Notes: generated by a model from the letters alone, not told the origin. 64,000 bases of DNA from Alcanivorax sp. DSM 26293 (GCF_900107995.1 NZ_FNUM01000001.1:197695-261694); one strand, 5' to 3'; positions 27,622-35,979 are shown, numbered from the stretch's first letter. Numbers and translations: made by a program.

Positions 27622-27690
27622 GTTGGAGCCTTGCTCGCAAGGCGAAGGGCTGCGTACCTACCAATTCGCTTTGCAAGCAAAGCTCCAACG
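27622..27690. repeat. Inverted pair of REP elements (GTTGGAGC family)
   Basis: GTTGGAGCC-TTGCTCGCAA-GGCGAAGGGC (27622-27650) faces a minus copy ending AGCTCCAAC (27665-27690). It lies between the SDR gene start and the lipocalin gene end, where it can form a strong hairpin in the lipocalin transcript. Confidence 0.92.
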
Positions 27691-27724
27691 AATAGTGGGG
27701 GCTTCTCGGCTTCTGCTCAGCGAA

Positions 27725-28249
27725 TCATTCATCCCACTGCTGTGGCACTTCTTGCAGTTCGTCCAGGTTGTAGCCCCGGTCCTGGGCGATGCTTTTCAGC
27801 TTGCTGTAGGTGGCGTCGCTGATATGCGGCTGGCGGGCCATGATCCAGAGGTAGTCGCGTTTTTCGCGGCCGATGATGGTGGTCTGGTAATCCTCGTCCA
27901 CGTACAGCACCCGGAAATCCGCCTTGAAGGGCCAGATAAAGCGCATACCCCAGATGGCCGGGTCCACATCGCTGACGAAGCCGGTGGGGGTCATGCGTTT
28001 GAACTCCCCGTCGAACCCGCCTTTGCGGAAGGTGAAGGTGGTGGCAATCTTGTTGGGGCCAATGCGTTTGTAGTTCTCCACCGCATTGTAGGCACCCTTT
28101 TCCGGCAAGGTGGGAATATTGGCGATCACGTACCAGTCGCCCATGAAACGGTCCAGATTCAGGTTGTCAGCAATCTGGATCGGGTCTTGCGGGTGGGTTT
28201 GGCAGGCTTGCAGCATGATCAGACTCACAATGATTAGGATGCGGCGCAT
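27725..28249 (-). CDS. blc: Outer-membrane lipocalin lipoprotein (Blc-like)
   Basis: A 174-residue lipoprotein with a short signal peptide ending in the lipobox IMLQAC (Cys16). The lipocalin signature NLDRFMGDWYVIANIP (about 30-45) and a C-terminal YLWIMARQPHIS strand are diagnostic for bacterial Blc. It binds fatty acids or lysophospholipids at the outer membrane and is usually linked to envelope stress or stationary phase. The 291-bp gap to RAYT1 is largely repeat sequence. Confidence 0.92.
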   Translation of the reverse strand: MRRILIIVSLIMLQACQTHPQDPIQIADNLNLDRFMGDWYVIANIPTLPEKGAYNAVENYKRIGPNKIATTFTFRKGGFDGEFKRMTPTGFVSDVDPAIWGMRFIWPFKADFRVLYVDEDYQTTIIGREKRDYLWIMARQPHISDATYSKLKSIAQDRGYNLDELQEVPQQWDE

Positions 28250-28370
28250 TGGGGATCTCCTTTATGGGGAGAATGCCGCATGGTGGGACAAGGCGGGGTG
28301 AATGTTGCCAAGGCAATCGGGCTGGATAACTCCGTAATCAGGCCCAAAACCATGGGGAACAATGAGCTGC

Positions 28371-28517
28371 GGGAACGGAGCGTTGCGAAGTAACGCCCGC
28401 AGGGCGGCCCGAAGGGCGGCCCGAAGGGTGAGCGAAGCGAATAACCGATGTTCACATCGCGAAGGGGTGCCGGGAAGGCTGTGCCAACGTCTTCGCGATG
28501 CAAGCATCGCTTCCCAC
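28371..28517. repeat. Left repeat flank of RAYT1
   Basis: A compound element. 28371-28396 and 28416-28445 are inverted copies of segments found right of RAYT1 (29179-29203 and 29141-29171), matching at about 23 of 26 and 29 of 30 positions. 28491-28517 is a minus-strand GTGGGAAGC-family REP. The segments CCCGAAGGGCGG occur in direct duplication. The element lies between the lipocalin start and the 3' end of RAYT1. Confidence 0.85.
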
Positions 28518-28540
28518 AAAAGGCGCGGGGGGGAAAGCCT

Positions 28541-28984
28541 TCAAAGCCAGGCGGCATTCCAGAATGGGTAATCTCGTACTGACTTTACTAGTCCCGCCCT
28601 GACCGGGTTGGCGATGATGTAGCGGGCTGTCGGCTTGAGGGCTTGTTCACTTCTCAGGGCATGATCATGGAAGCCCGGTTGCCAGATGGGCTGATCCTGA
28701 TACCGGGAAACCCTTGCCTTTACCATTCTGATTATTTGAGACAGCTCGTGCTTTTCCGTAGTAGATAGCAACCAGTGGATATGGTCAGGCATGACCACAT
28801 AGCACCAGGTATGGCTGGCGCCCTGGGTGTCAGACCGGGTGATGGCTCTGCAGGCCTGGCAGGCCGTAGTGAAATGGGAAAACCATGGGTACCTGCCTGC
28901 TGTGGTGAATGTGACCAGATAGGGTCGGCCTACCTCTGAGAACCGCCCTTTTCTCAGGGAATGGCTGTGGTATCGGTGAGTCAT
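28541..28984 (-). mobile_element. REP-associated tyrosine transposase (RAYT1, Y1_Tnp domain), coding sequence
   Basis: A 147-residue IS200/IS605-like Y1 transposase of the RAYT type. The metal-binding HUH motif is in VVMPDHIHWLL (about 63-73) and the catalytic Tyr is in ARYIIANPVRAGLV (about 121-134), with HTWCYV before the HUH motif. The C-terminus is FWNAAWL. RAYTs act on single-stranded REP hairpins and are normally single-copy and vertically kept. Both flanks carry GTGGGAAGC-type REPs, presumably its substrate. A paralogue of the same length lies at 32186-32629. Confidence 0.93.
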
Positions 28985-29121
28985 GAATGGAGAGGCTATC
29001 GGGTAGAGCCTGAGCTGGCTGTCAGTGATTGGGGGTGATGGGTGTCATCCAGGTGGGACAGTTGTCTGAGTTTGGGGGAGTTACAGATGGTTGGGGGGCT
29101 TGGGTAGGTGGGTGCCAACTT

Positions 29122-29261
29122 CTTCGTTATGCAAGCATGAGTTATTCGCTGCGCTCACCCTTCGGGCCGCCATCCTGGCGTTACTTCGCTGCGCTCTGTT
29201 CCCACAAAAACCATCCCAGGCGGCAACGGAGTTTGTGGGAAGCGATGCTTGCATCGCGAAG
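29122..29261. repeat. Right repeat flank of RAYT1
   Basis: From left to right: a degenerate REP (29122-29139), two segments inverted relative to the left flank (29141-29171 and 29179-29203), and a perfect plus-strand GTGGGAAGC-family REP (29235-29261). It ends 26 bp before the stop codon of the molybdopterin oxidoreductase. The rest of the 302-bp gap between RAYT1 and that gene (28985-29121) shows no gene or motif. Confidence 0.85.
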
Positions 29262-29286
29262 AAGTTGGCACGGAGCTATTACAGAA

Positions 29287-31536
29287 CTACCCCGCCTTCT
29301 TCTGGCTTTTGGCGGCGGTGGCGGGTTCCACTTTTACCGGGATGCCGTTGAGCTGGGCCATGGCGGTGACGGCTTCGACGCGGTTGCTGCCGATGATGTC
29401 GTTGACGCTCTGGCCAGCCACCCGGCGGGCAACACCCAGTTGTACGCCTTCCCGATCATGGCCCCAGCCGTGGGGCACGCTGATGACGCCGGGCATGATG
29501 TCATCGCAGAGCCAGGCTGGCAGGGTGATGGTGCCGGCGGGAGTGCTAACGACCACGTCGTCACCGTCGGCCACGGCCAGGCGTTTGGCATCGTCCGGGT
29601 GGATCATGGCGTTACAGCGACCCTTCCCTTTCACCAGACGCTGGCTGTTGTGCATCCAGGAGTTGTTGCTGCGGATGTGGCGGCGGCCAATCATCAGCAT
29701 CTGGTCAGGCTCCACCGGTTTGGGCGCGGGCAGGCCCTGCAGGGCACGGAAGTAGAGGGCCGGCACCAGGTTGATGCGCTGGTCCCGGGTGAACAGCCGC
29801 TCCGGGAGCATGGGCTCCAGGGGGCCGAGATCGATGCCGTGGGGCTCGGCCAGCAGCTTTTTCAGGGTCAGGCCCTTGCGCTCGCCTCTCAGGACTTTCC
29901 AGGCCACTTTGGGCAGGGAATGCAGGCCGTTGCGGCGCAGGTCGTCCAGCACCTTGCCGCCGGTGCCGTAGGGCCCCAGCCGCAGGCCCAGATCCACCAG
30001 ACCGCGATCGCCCAGTTTGCGGACAAAGCGGTCGGTGGCGGCGATTTGCAGGCGGGTTTTGCGGTCCCGGGCGCGCAGGCGATTGAGCCTTGTGGTCAGG
30101 CCATTGAGGATCTCCCAGTCGTGCAGGGAGCCTTCGGGTTTGGGCACCAGCGGCGGGGTGAATTTGACCACGTTGCGCACCGCCACGGCCTGGAAGATGG
30201 GGTCGAACTGGGCGTGTTCCAGCTGCCCGGTGGGCGGCAGAATGATGTCCGCGTGGCGGGTGGTTTCGTTGATGTAGAAGTCGATGCTGACCATGAAATC
30301 CAGGTTGCTCAGGGCCTGATCGAGCTTCTGGCCATCGGGACAGGACAGCACCGGGTTGCCGGCGTGGGAGACAAAGGCTTTCACCTGCCCCTTGCCGGGC
30401 GTGAGCATTTCGTCGGCCAGGGTGGTCACCGGGAATTCGCCGCCGAATTCCGGGTAGCCGTGCACCCGGCTGCGGTACCGGTCGAAGCTGCCGGTGTCGC
30501 CGCTGAGGGCACCAATGGCAACGATGTCGAAGGCGGGTTTGGTGAACATGACGCCGCCTTCCCGGTCCAGATTGCCGGTGAGGATGTTGATCACATAGAC
30601 CAGCCAGGCACTGAGGGTGCTGTGGGCACTGGTGGTGACGCCGACGCGGGAGTAGATGGCAGCGCGTGGGGCGGCGGCGATATCGCGGGCCAGTTTGCGG
30701 ATGGCATCAGCGGGCAGGCCCACGGTGTCTGCCACTTTTTCCGGTTTCCAGTTGGCCACCAGGCGGGCCAGGTCCTTTTTGCCATCGAGAATGTTGTCCA
30801 GCTGGCCTGGGGCCACCAGCAGCTCTTCGAACAACACCTGGACGATGGCCAGCAGCAGGTAGACGTCGGTGCCGGGGCGCACGAAGTGGTGTTCGTCGGC
30901 GACCTTGGCGGTTTCGGTGCGGCGCGGGTCGATGACCACTACCCTGCCCCCGCGTTTCTGAAGTGCCTTCAGGCGCCCTTTCACGTCCGGCACGGTCATG
31001 ATGGAGCCGTTGGAGGCCAGCGGGTTGCCACCGATGATGAGGAAGTAGTCGGTGCGGTCCACATCGGGGATGGGAAACAGGGCCTGGTGGCCGAACAGTT
31101 GCCAAGTGGCAAGCTGGTGCGGGAGCTGGTCGGCGGAGGTGGCGCTGTAGCGCTGGCGGCTGCGCAGGGCTTTCACGAACGGCAACAGGGTAAAGAGCGC
31201 CCCGTGGTTATGGGCGGTGGGGTTGCCGAAATAGAGCGCCACCGAATCCTTGCCGTGAGTCTCCTGGATGTTGTGCAGGCGCCGGGCGGTTTCGTCCAGG
31301 GCCTCGTCCCAGCTGATCGGCACCCAGCCATCGGCGGTGCGTTTCACAGGGTGGCGCAGGCGGTCCGGGTCGTGGTGCAGGTCCTGCAGGGCCACGGCCT
31401 TGGGGCAGATGTGGCCTTTGCTGAACGGGTCGTCCTTGTCGCCACGGATGGCCAGAATCTCGTCACCGCGATGCTCGATCTCGATGCCGCACATGGCTTC
31501 GCAGAGGTTGCAGGTGTGGTAATGCGTCTGTTTCAT
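29287..31536 (-). CDS. Molybdopterin-dependent oxidoreductase (MopB superfamily, [4Fe-4S])
   Basis: A 749-residue protein from the ATG at 31536, preceded by GAGGT 5 bp upstream. The open frame runs on upstream through a repeat array, but that part is not coding. The N-terminal cluster motif CNLCEAMCG plus HICPKA binds a 4Fe-4S centre. IIGGNPLASNG near 160-170 and VVVIDPRRTETAKVADEH near 190-210 bind the bis-MGD cofactor, and a C-terminal molydop_binding domain (DGDDVVVSTPAGTI near 665) is present. There is no Tat signal, so it should be cytoplasmic. No partner subunit is adjacent. The substrate is unknown; resemblance is to orphan BisC/formate-dehydrogenase-like proteins. Confidence 0.9.
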   Translation of the reverse strand: MKQTHYHTCNLCEAMCGIEIEHRGDEILAIRGDKDDPFSKGHICPKAVALQDLHHDPDRLRHPVKRTADGWVPISWDEALDETARRLHNIQETHGKDSVALYFGNPTAHNHGALFTLLPFVKALRSRQRYSATSADQLPHQLATWQLFGHQALFPIPDVDRTDYFLIIGGNPLASNGSIMTVPDVKGRLKALQKRGGRVVVIDPRRTETAKVADEHHFVRPGTDVYLLLAIVQVLFEELLVAPGQLDNILDGKKDLARLVANWKPEKVADTVGLPADAIRKLARDIAAAPRAAIYSRVGVTTSAHSTLSAWLVYVINILTGNLDREGGVMFTKPAFDIVAIGALSGDTGSFDRYRSRVHGYPEFGGEFPVTTLADEMLTPGKGQVKAFVSHAGNPVLSCPDGQKLDQALSNLDFMVSIDFYINETTRHADIILPPTGQLEHAQFDPIFQAVAVRNVVKFTPPLVPKPEGSLHDWEILNGLTTRLNRLRARDRKTRLQIAATDRFVRKLGDRGLVDLGLRLGPYGTGGKVLDDLRRNGLHSLPKVAWKVLRGERKGLTLKKLLAEPHGIDLGPLEPMLPERLFTRDQRINLVPALYFRALQGLPAPKPVEPDQMLMIGRRHIRSNNSWMHNSQRLVKGKGRCNAMIHPDDAKRLAVADGDDVVVSTPAGTITLPAWLCDDIMPGVISVPHGWGHDREGVQLGVARRVAGQSVNDIIGSNRVEAVTAMAQLNGIPVKVEPATAAKSQKKAG

Positions 31537-31642
31537 CCGTGACCTCGTCCTGGCGCTTTGGCTTGGAGTGTTCTTGATAACAGACGTGCAAAGAGGATGC
31601 CATGATTTAATCGGAAACGATGCCCCACCCCACCGTGAAACC

Positions 31643-32145
31643 GTTGGAGCCTTGCTCGCAAGGCGAAATGCTCCGCTGACCGCCCCAGCCGTGAATTCGC
31701 TTTGCGAGCAAAGCTCCAACGGTGGATTCGTGATTCGCTCGGAATGGGGGGGCCGGATCGTTGGTGCCTTGCTCGCAAGGCGAAGGGCCCCGTTACCCAC
31801 CCCGGGCGTGAATTCGCTTTGCAAGCAAAGCTCCAACGGCGGATTCGTGATTCGCTCGGGATGAGGAGGTCCGGATCGTTGGAGCCTTGCTCGCAAGGCG
31901 AAGGGCCCCGTTACCCGCCACGGGCGTGAATTCGCTTTGCAAGCAAAGCTCCAACGGCAGATTCGTGATTCGCTCAGGATGGGGAGGTCCGGATCGTTGG
32001 AGCCTTGCTCGCAAGGCGAAAGGCTCCGCTGCCCGCCACGGGCGTGAATTCGCTTTGCAAGCAAAGCTCCAACGGCGGATTCGTGATTCGCTCGGGATGA
32101 GGAGGTCCGGATCGTTGGAGCCTTGCTCGCAAGGCGAAGGGCTCC
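31643..32145. repeat. Tandem array of 118-bp REP-pair units (BIME-like), about 4.3 copies
   Basis: Units begin with GTTGGAGCC at 31643, 31760, 31878, 31996 and 32114, spaced 117, 118, 118 and 118 bp. Each unit has a plus REP (GTTGGAGCC-TTGCTCGCAA-GGCGAA), a spacer with GGGCGTGAATTC, a minus REP (CGCTTTGCAAGCAAAGCTCCAAC in two halves) and a second spacer with GATTCGTGATTCGCTC. The last unit is cut after its first REP. The array fills most of the 649-bp gap between the oxidoreductase start and RAYT2; 31537-31642 shows no other signal beyond the oxidoreductase RBS. Confidence 0.95.
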
Positions 32146-32185
32146 ATTAACTGACATAGCCAGTGTCTTCACTCACCGCGACAAT

Positions 32186-32629
32186 TTATAGCCAGGCCGC
32201 ATCCCAATAAGGGTACTCCCCTACACGCTCAACCAATCCCGCCCGGAGCGGGTTGGCGATGACATAGCGAGCGATAGGCAAGAGATCCTCATCCGAACGT
32301 AAGGCGCGGTCATGAAACCCCTTTTGCCAGAGATTAACTTCCACCAGACGAGAACATTTACCCTTGAACATCCTGACCGTCTGCTCAAGTGAATATTTGC
32401 CATTGAGGCAAAACAGCCAGTGGCAGTGATCCGGCATCACCACAAAACACCAAGTGTGGCTGGCTCCCATACGGTCAAGACTCTGGATTGTCCGGCAAGC
32501 CTCTCGGGCCGGGAGATGATTGGCAAAGTGGGGATATCTATGGCGGGTCGTACATGTCACCAGATAGACCTGGCCGGTAATAGATACGCGCCCTCCTCTC
32601 AAGCGCTGTGTTTGATATCGATATGTCAT
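32186..32629 (-). mobile_element. REP-associated tyrosine transposase (RAYT2, Y1_Tnp domain), coding sequence
   Basis: A 147-residue paralogue of RAYT1. The open frame runs upstream to 32857, but alignment with RAYT1 (both begin MT-RY-) and a terminator at 32827-32856 place the start at 32629. HUH motif VVMPDHCHWLF (about 63-73), catalytic Tyr in ARYVIANPLRAGLV, C-terminus YWDAAWL. It sits between the 118-bp GTTGGAGC array on its 3' side and a single inverted GTTGGAGC REP at 32726-32750 on its 5' side, so this REP family is the likely substrate. Confidence 0.92.
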
Positions 32630-32725
32630 ACCGAAATCATCGCCGTAGATGAAAGCGTAAACGACAGCAGAATGGACCAAACGCTGTAGGTCAGTTGAGA
32701 TAATCGACGTAATCCACGGCTGAGG

Positions 32726-32750
32726 TTCGCCTTGCGAGCAAGGCTCCAAC
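32726..32750 (-). repeat. Single REP element (GTTGGAGC family) upstream of RAYT2
   Basis: Minus-oriented copy: GTTGGAGCC, stem TTGCTCGCAAGG, CGAA. It is inverted relative to the first REP of each unit of the array on the other side of RAYT2, so the gene is bracketed by facing REPs. Confidence 0.88.
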
Positions 32751-32826
32751 GGCTTCGCTGGCCTGCCAGAGTAGTTCACGCGGCGGGTAGGTAGTGCTGG
32801 AGTTGCGAGGGGTAACAGGTCAAAAC

Positions 32827-32856
32827 AAAAAAAGCCGCCCATTTGCGTGGGCGGCA
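32827..32856 (-). terminator. Intrinsic terminator of the carbonic-anhydrase-like gene
   Basis: On the minus strand an 8-bp stem GCCGCCCA/TGGGCGGC with a 6-nt loop is followed by seven T residues. It lies 27 bp after the stop codon of the gene at 32883-33401. Confidence 0.9.
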
Positions 32857-32882
32857 ATGCTTCAAGATTGAGGGGGGAGAAA

Positions 32883-33401
32883 TTACTTCGCGTACGGCAG
32901 GGATGAGTGATGCAGGTTGATCAACAGCTCATCATCCACATGCGTATAACCGAAGCTGTATTCTACTTTGACTTCTTCACCCTCGACGGTGGTGAAGAAG
33001 TAATTTCCCATGGCAATGGCCTGATTGCCATTAATGATCACTTCTTCATTTTCAAAGCGGACATTGGTCCAGGGCTTGATGGCGAAGCCCTTGTCTTCTT
33101 CGATCATGCCACCGACGAAGTAGCTCAGTGCTTCATCAACGTCACCACGGAACTGGTCGTCGGCTGCCAAGGTAGGCTTGAAGGCTACCGAGCCATGGTC
33201 ATACGCGTACAGGTCATCAATCAGTTCTTTTGCCGCTTCGGTGTAATCACCACCATCAGTTTTGACTTTACCGATTTCAACAATGCCATCGCCCCATTTT
33301 TTCTGGGCCTCGATGATGTCTGCCTCCGAAATGCCGGAAGCGTAGACAGAAGCGGAAAAAAGAGACAAAGCCGAGAAAGTGAATAGAGACTGAATTTTCA
33401 T
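32883..33401 (-). CDS. Secreted SnoaL/NTF2-like protein, candidate iota-class carbonic anhydrase
   Basis: A 172-residue protein with a Sec signal peptide (about 1-21, cleavage after VYA). The mature part has AQKKWGDGIVEIGK, a D-rich middle with ALSYFVGGMIEEDKGFAI, PWTNVRFENEEVI and a C-terminal LHHSSLPY. The fold fits the SnoaL-like/CaMKII-association domain group. The HHSS tail and the WGDGI and FVGG blocks resemble the bacterial iota-carbonic anhydrases (COG4337), often mislabelled phosphoribosyl-AMP cyclohydrolase. If so it hydrates CO2 in the periplasm. It has its own terminator and follows the two-component genes by 80 bp. Confidence 0.62.
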   Translation of the reverse strand: MKIQSLFTFSALSLFSASVYASGISEADIIEAQKKWGDGIVEIGKVKTDGGDYTEAAKELIDDLYAYDHGSVAFKPTLAADDQFRGDVDEALSYFVGGMIEEDKGFAIKPWTNVRFENEEVIINGNQAIAMGNYFFTTVEGEEVKVEYSFGYTHVDDELLINLHHSSLPYAK

Positions 33402-33481
33402 GAATTGACTCCTGTTAAGTTTCAGGAGTTACTCTATCGACACAGCCATGAACAGGTACTTTAGGCAACATTAACAGAAGA

Positions 33482-34156
33482 TTAACGTTGATCAGAATTC
33501 GAGACTCGGTACCCAACGCCACGGACGGTTTCGATAAAAGAGCCATCGTCATTCAATTTGACGCGTATTCGGCGAATATACACATCGACAATATTTGTCA
33601 TGGGGTCTTCGCTGTTTGACCAAACTCGCGACAATATCTTCTCTCTCGAAAGAACCTTGCCCTGGTTAGTCAAAAAGTATCTTAGAAGATCAAACTCCAT
33701 TTGTGTCATCTTGACCACAATGTTGTTTTTCCACACCAGACGCTGGTCGACATCCATGACAACATCACCCGACTTCAGCAAGTCTTCAGCATGCTGGGAA
33801 AACCGTCGGGAGAGCGCCTCTATCCGCGCAAGAAGCTCCTCAAAATCAAAGGGTTTGCCCAGGTAATCATCCGCTCCGGACCTTAACCCCAGAATTCTGT
33901 CTTCAGTATCATCCAGGGCTGTGAGCATCAAGACTTTGGTTTCCGGCTTTTTTTCCTTGATTTTAGTCAGAACATACATGCCATCTTTTTTGGGTAGCAT
34001 ACGGTCCAGGATAACCAACTCATAATCGCCAGAAAGGCAAGCCTGCAGGGCTTTCTCTCCATCCGAAGCCACATCGCAAAAATACCCCTCAGCCTTGAGC
34101 CCCCGGAATAAAAAAGAAGCAAGCCTTTCTTCATCTTCTACGATAAGAATCTTCAT
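33482..34156 (-). CDS. OmpR-family response regulator
   Basis: A 224-residue regulator: receiver domain (phospho-acceptor Asp in VILDRMLP near 52, Lys in GKPFDF near 102) and a C-terminal winged helix (QMEFDLLRYFLTNQGKVLSRE, about 150-170, and VDVYIRRIRVKL near 195). It resembles the CusR/QseB/PmrA group. It overlaps the kinase gene by 4 bp and follows it, the reverse of the common regulator-kinase order. Likely targets are the neighbouring porin or the carbonic-anhydrase-like gene (inference from position). Confidence 0.93.
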   Translation of the reverse strand: MKILIVEDEERLASFLFRGLKAEGYFCDVASDGEKALQACLSGDYELVILDRMLPKKDGMYVLTKIKEKKPETKVLMLTALDDTEDRILGLRSGADDYLGKPFDFEELLARIEALSRRFSQHAEDLLKSGDVVMDVDQRLVWKNNIVVKMTQMEFDLLRYFLTNQGKVLSREKILSRVWSNSEDPMTNIVDVYIRRIRVKLNDDGSFIETVRGVGYRVSNSDQR

Positions 34157-35709
34157 ACACTCTCTTCACAAGGCAGCTCAATCTCAATGGAGGTCCCTTT
34201 GCCCAAATCGCTCTCAAGATTAATTTTCCCTTCATGGGCATCAATGATCGATTTGGCAACAGCCAGGCCCAGCCCAACCCCCTTACTTCGGGATGAGGAT
34301 CTTCCTCCTCGGTAGAAACGCTCAAAGACAAAAGGAATGTCCCGGGGATCGATACCAACGCCATCATCAGTAACACGAACAACCGCCTTGTCCTGTTGCT
34401 TCATAACAGAAACCTTCACTGATGACCCTTCACCAGCGTAAGAAAGGGCATTCTCTACCAGTATGATAAAAAGCTGCTTTATCCTGTCTGGGTCAATGAC
34501 CGCGAAAACCGGCACCGGATAACTTGCCTCAAGAGAGACATCATTCTTGTCTGCCAGGGATCGCATATCACGGATAACTTCATCTGCCAAAGCCGTGATT
34601 TCAACATTACGCTTGTCAATACGCATGGTGCCAGAGTCTGTGCGCGCCACAAACAATAGATCATCAACCAGGTGCGACAATGATATTGCCTGTTCATGGA
34701 TACAGGTAAGTGCATCCTGATAATCCCTCACATCCCTGTCTGAATGACGTAATGCCACCTGCGCTTCACCCCGGATAATAGTGAGCGGTGTCCTGAGCTC
34801 ATGGCTGATGTCCGCAAGAAAGCTCCGTCTGACTGAGTCACTCTTGGCCAGCTCTGCATTCACCGCCATCAATTCTGTTGTTCTTTGTGAAACTTTATAC
34901 TCCAGTTCCAGACGCGCCTGATCTTCAGACAAGTGCTGGATCTGTAATTTCTCGGTCATGACGTTAAATAGAACCGCTATCTGGTCAAATTCTCTGTCGA
35001 ATCCGCGAGGAACCCTGTATGAAAAGTCCCCTTTACCAATTGCATCTGCCGCATCACTGATTGCTGAAAGCGGCCGGGTTACGGAATTGACCAGAACCCA
35101 TACTCCCACACCCATCAAAACAACCGCGAGAAAACCCAGCCCAATCGAAACCCAGAATATGGTTACATTCATGGCATCAATGCGCGCATTGAATGCTTTG
35201 ACTACATTAGTTTGTCGAACAACCGCGGAATTAATGGAGTCTCTGAATTCAACATCGATCTTTTCTTCGAGAATAAACTTCATCTCATTTTCAATTTCAC
35301 TCAGTGGTAGCTTGGAGATACCTTCAAGTGAATAGATAATTGAATCGATGATTTTCTCAAGGTCATCTGTATCCTCTATAGTGCCCTGAGTATATTCCTC
35401 TCCTGCTGTTTCTCTTTGCTGGCGCTCCAGAACCTTGATTTTCCCCAGGGATTCAGAAACCAGCGCCCTTTTGTTTCTCACTTTTGCCTGATTTGCCTGG
35501 TCCCCGAAGAGAATCTCGTCGGTAAGCTGTTTGAAAAGACGATAAGAGGTACTGGATAGCTTGAGGTGTTCAGAAAGCAGAGAGTTTGCCATATTGATCT
35601 GCTGGATCTGCTTCGCGGTCACAAAGGATGACCAAACGATAGTAATCACCGCCAGCACAACGAGAACAATACTCAGGAAGGAAAAGGCAACAATTTTTCT
35701 TTTGTACAC
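34153..35709 (-). CDS. Sensor histidine kinase
   Basis: A 518-residue membrane kinase: TM helix (about 8-30), a periplasmic helical sensor (about 31-180), second TM (about 185-208), HAMP (about 210-262), HisKA with the phospho-His in FLADISHELRTPL near 305 and HATPase_c (VRVTDDGVGIDPRDIP, GVGLGLAVAKSI). The sensor is predicted all-helical, like a four-helix bundle, with no recognised ligand domain. The start codon is GTG at 35709. It is co-transcribed with the response regulator. Confidence 0.92.
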   Translation of the reverse strand: MYKRKIVAFSFLSIVLVVLAVITIVWSSFVTAKQIQQINMANSLLSEHLKLSSTSYRLFKQLTDEILFGDQANQAKVRNKRALVSESLGKIKVLERQQRETAGEEYTQGTIEDTDDLEKIIDSIIYSLEGISKLPLSEIENEMKFILEEKIDVEFRDSINSAVVRQTNVVKAFNARIDAMNVTIFWVSIGLGFLAVVLMGVGVWVLVNSVTRPLSAISDAADAIGKGDFSYRVPRGFDREFDQIAVLFNVMTEKLQIQHLSEDQARLELEYKVSQRTTELMAVNAELAKSDSVRRSFLADISHELRTPLTIIRGEAQVALRHSDRDVRDYQDALTCIHEQAISLSHLVDDLLFVARTDSGTMRIDKRNVEITALADEVIRDMRSLADKNDVSLEASYPVPVFAVIDPDRIKQLFIILVENALSYAGEGSSVKVSVMKQQDKAVVRVTDDGVGIDPRDIPFVFERFYRGGRSSSRSKGVGLGLAVAKSIIDAHEGKINLESDLGKGTSIEIELPCEESV

Positions 35710-35891
35710 ATTTTTTCCCCAATATCACTCTCACGACCCCAGTTTGGGCTCAGGGTGGAGGCCAGTAAACCCGCAGGCACGACTCTCAGGCATCAAGGAG
35801 AGACGCCTTCTGACAGAAACCGATAATCCTTACCGGCAGGCAAGAATAATCCGAACAGCTGCCTGTACAGGGAACCCATCCGCTTCCAAAC

Positions 35892-35922
35892 AAAAAAATC
35901 GAGCCCCAGAGGAGGCTCGATT
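35892..35922 (-). terminator. Intrinsic terminator of the porin gene
   Basis: On the minus strand AATCGAGCC pairs with GGCTCGATT around an 8-nt loop, followed by a run of T. It lies 58 bp beyond the porin stop codon and separates the porin from the two-component genes, which must have their own promoter in 35710-35890. Confidence 0.9.
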
Positions 35923-35979
35923 CTAGAAAATACCCTGAATCAGGGCAAGACTGCGTCAATAGACTTGTTAAGACATGCT

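Noticed and set aside
29029-31542. 837-residue open frame on the plus strand opposite the molybdopterin oxidoreductase
   Set aside because: Antisense shadow of a GC-rich gene; composition dominated by A, G, H, Q and V, with no domain.
31643-32145. CRISPR array
   Set aside because: Repeat unit is 118 bp, spacers are identical between units, and no cas genes are present.
31537-32172. 212-residue N-terminal extension of the molybdopterin oxidoreductase frame
   Set aside because: It is translated from the 118-bp REP-pair array and gives a repetitive peptide. The RBS and Fe-S motif place the start at 31536.
32630-32857. 76-residue N-terminal extension of RAYT2
   Set aside because: It runs through an intrinsic terminator and a REP; alignment with RAYT1 starts at the ATG at 32629.
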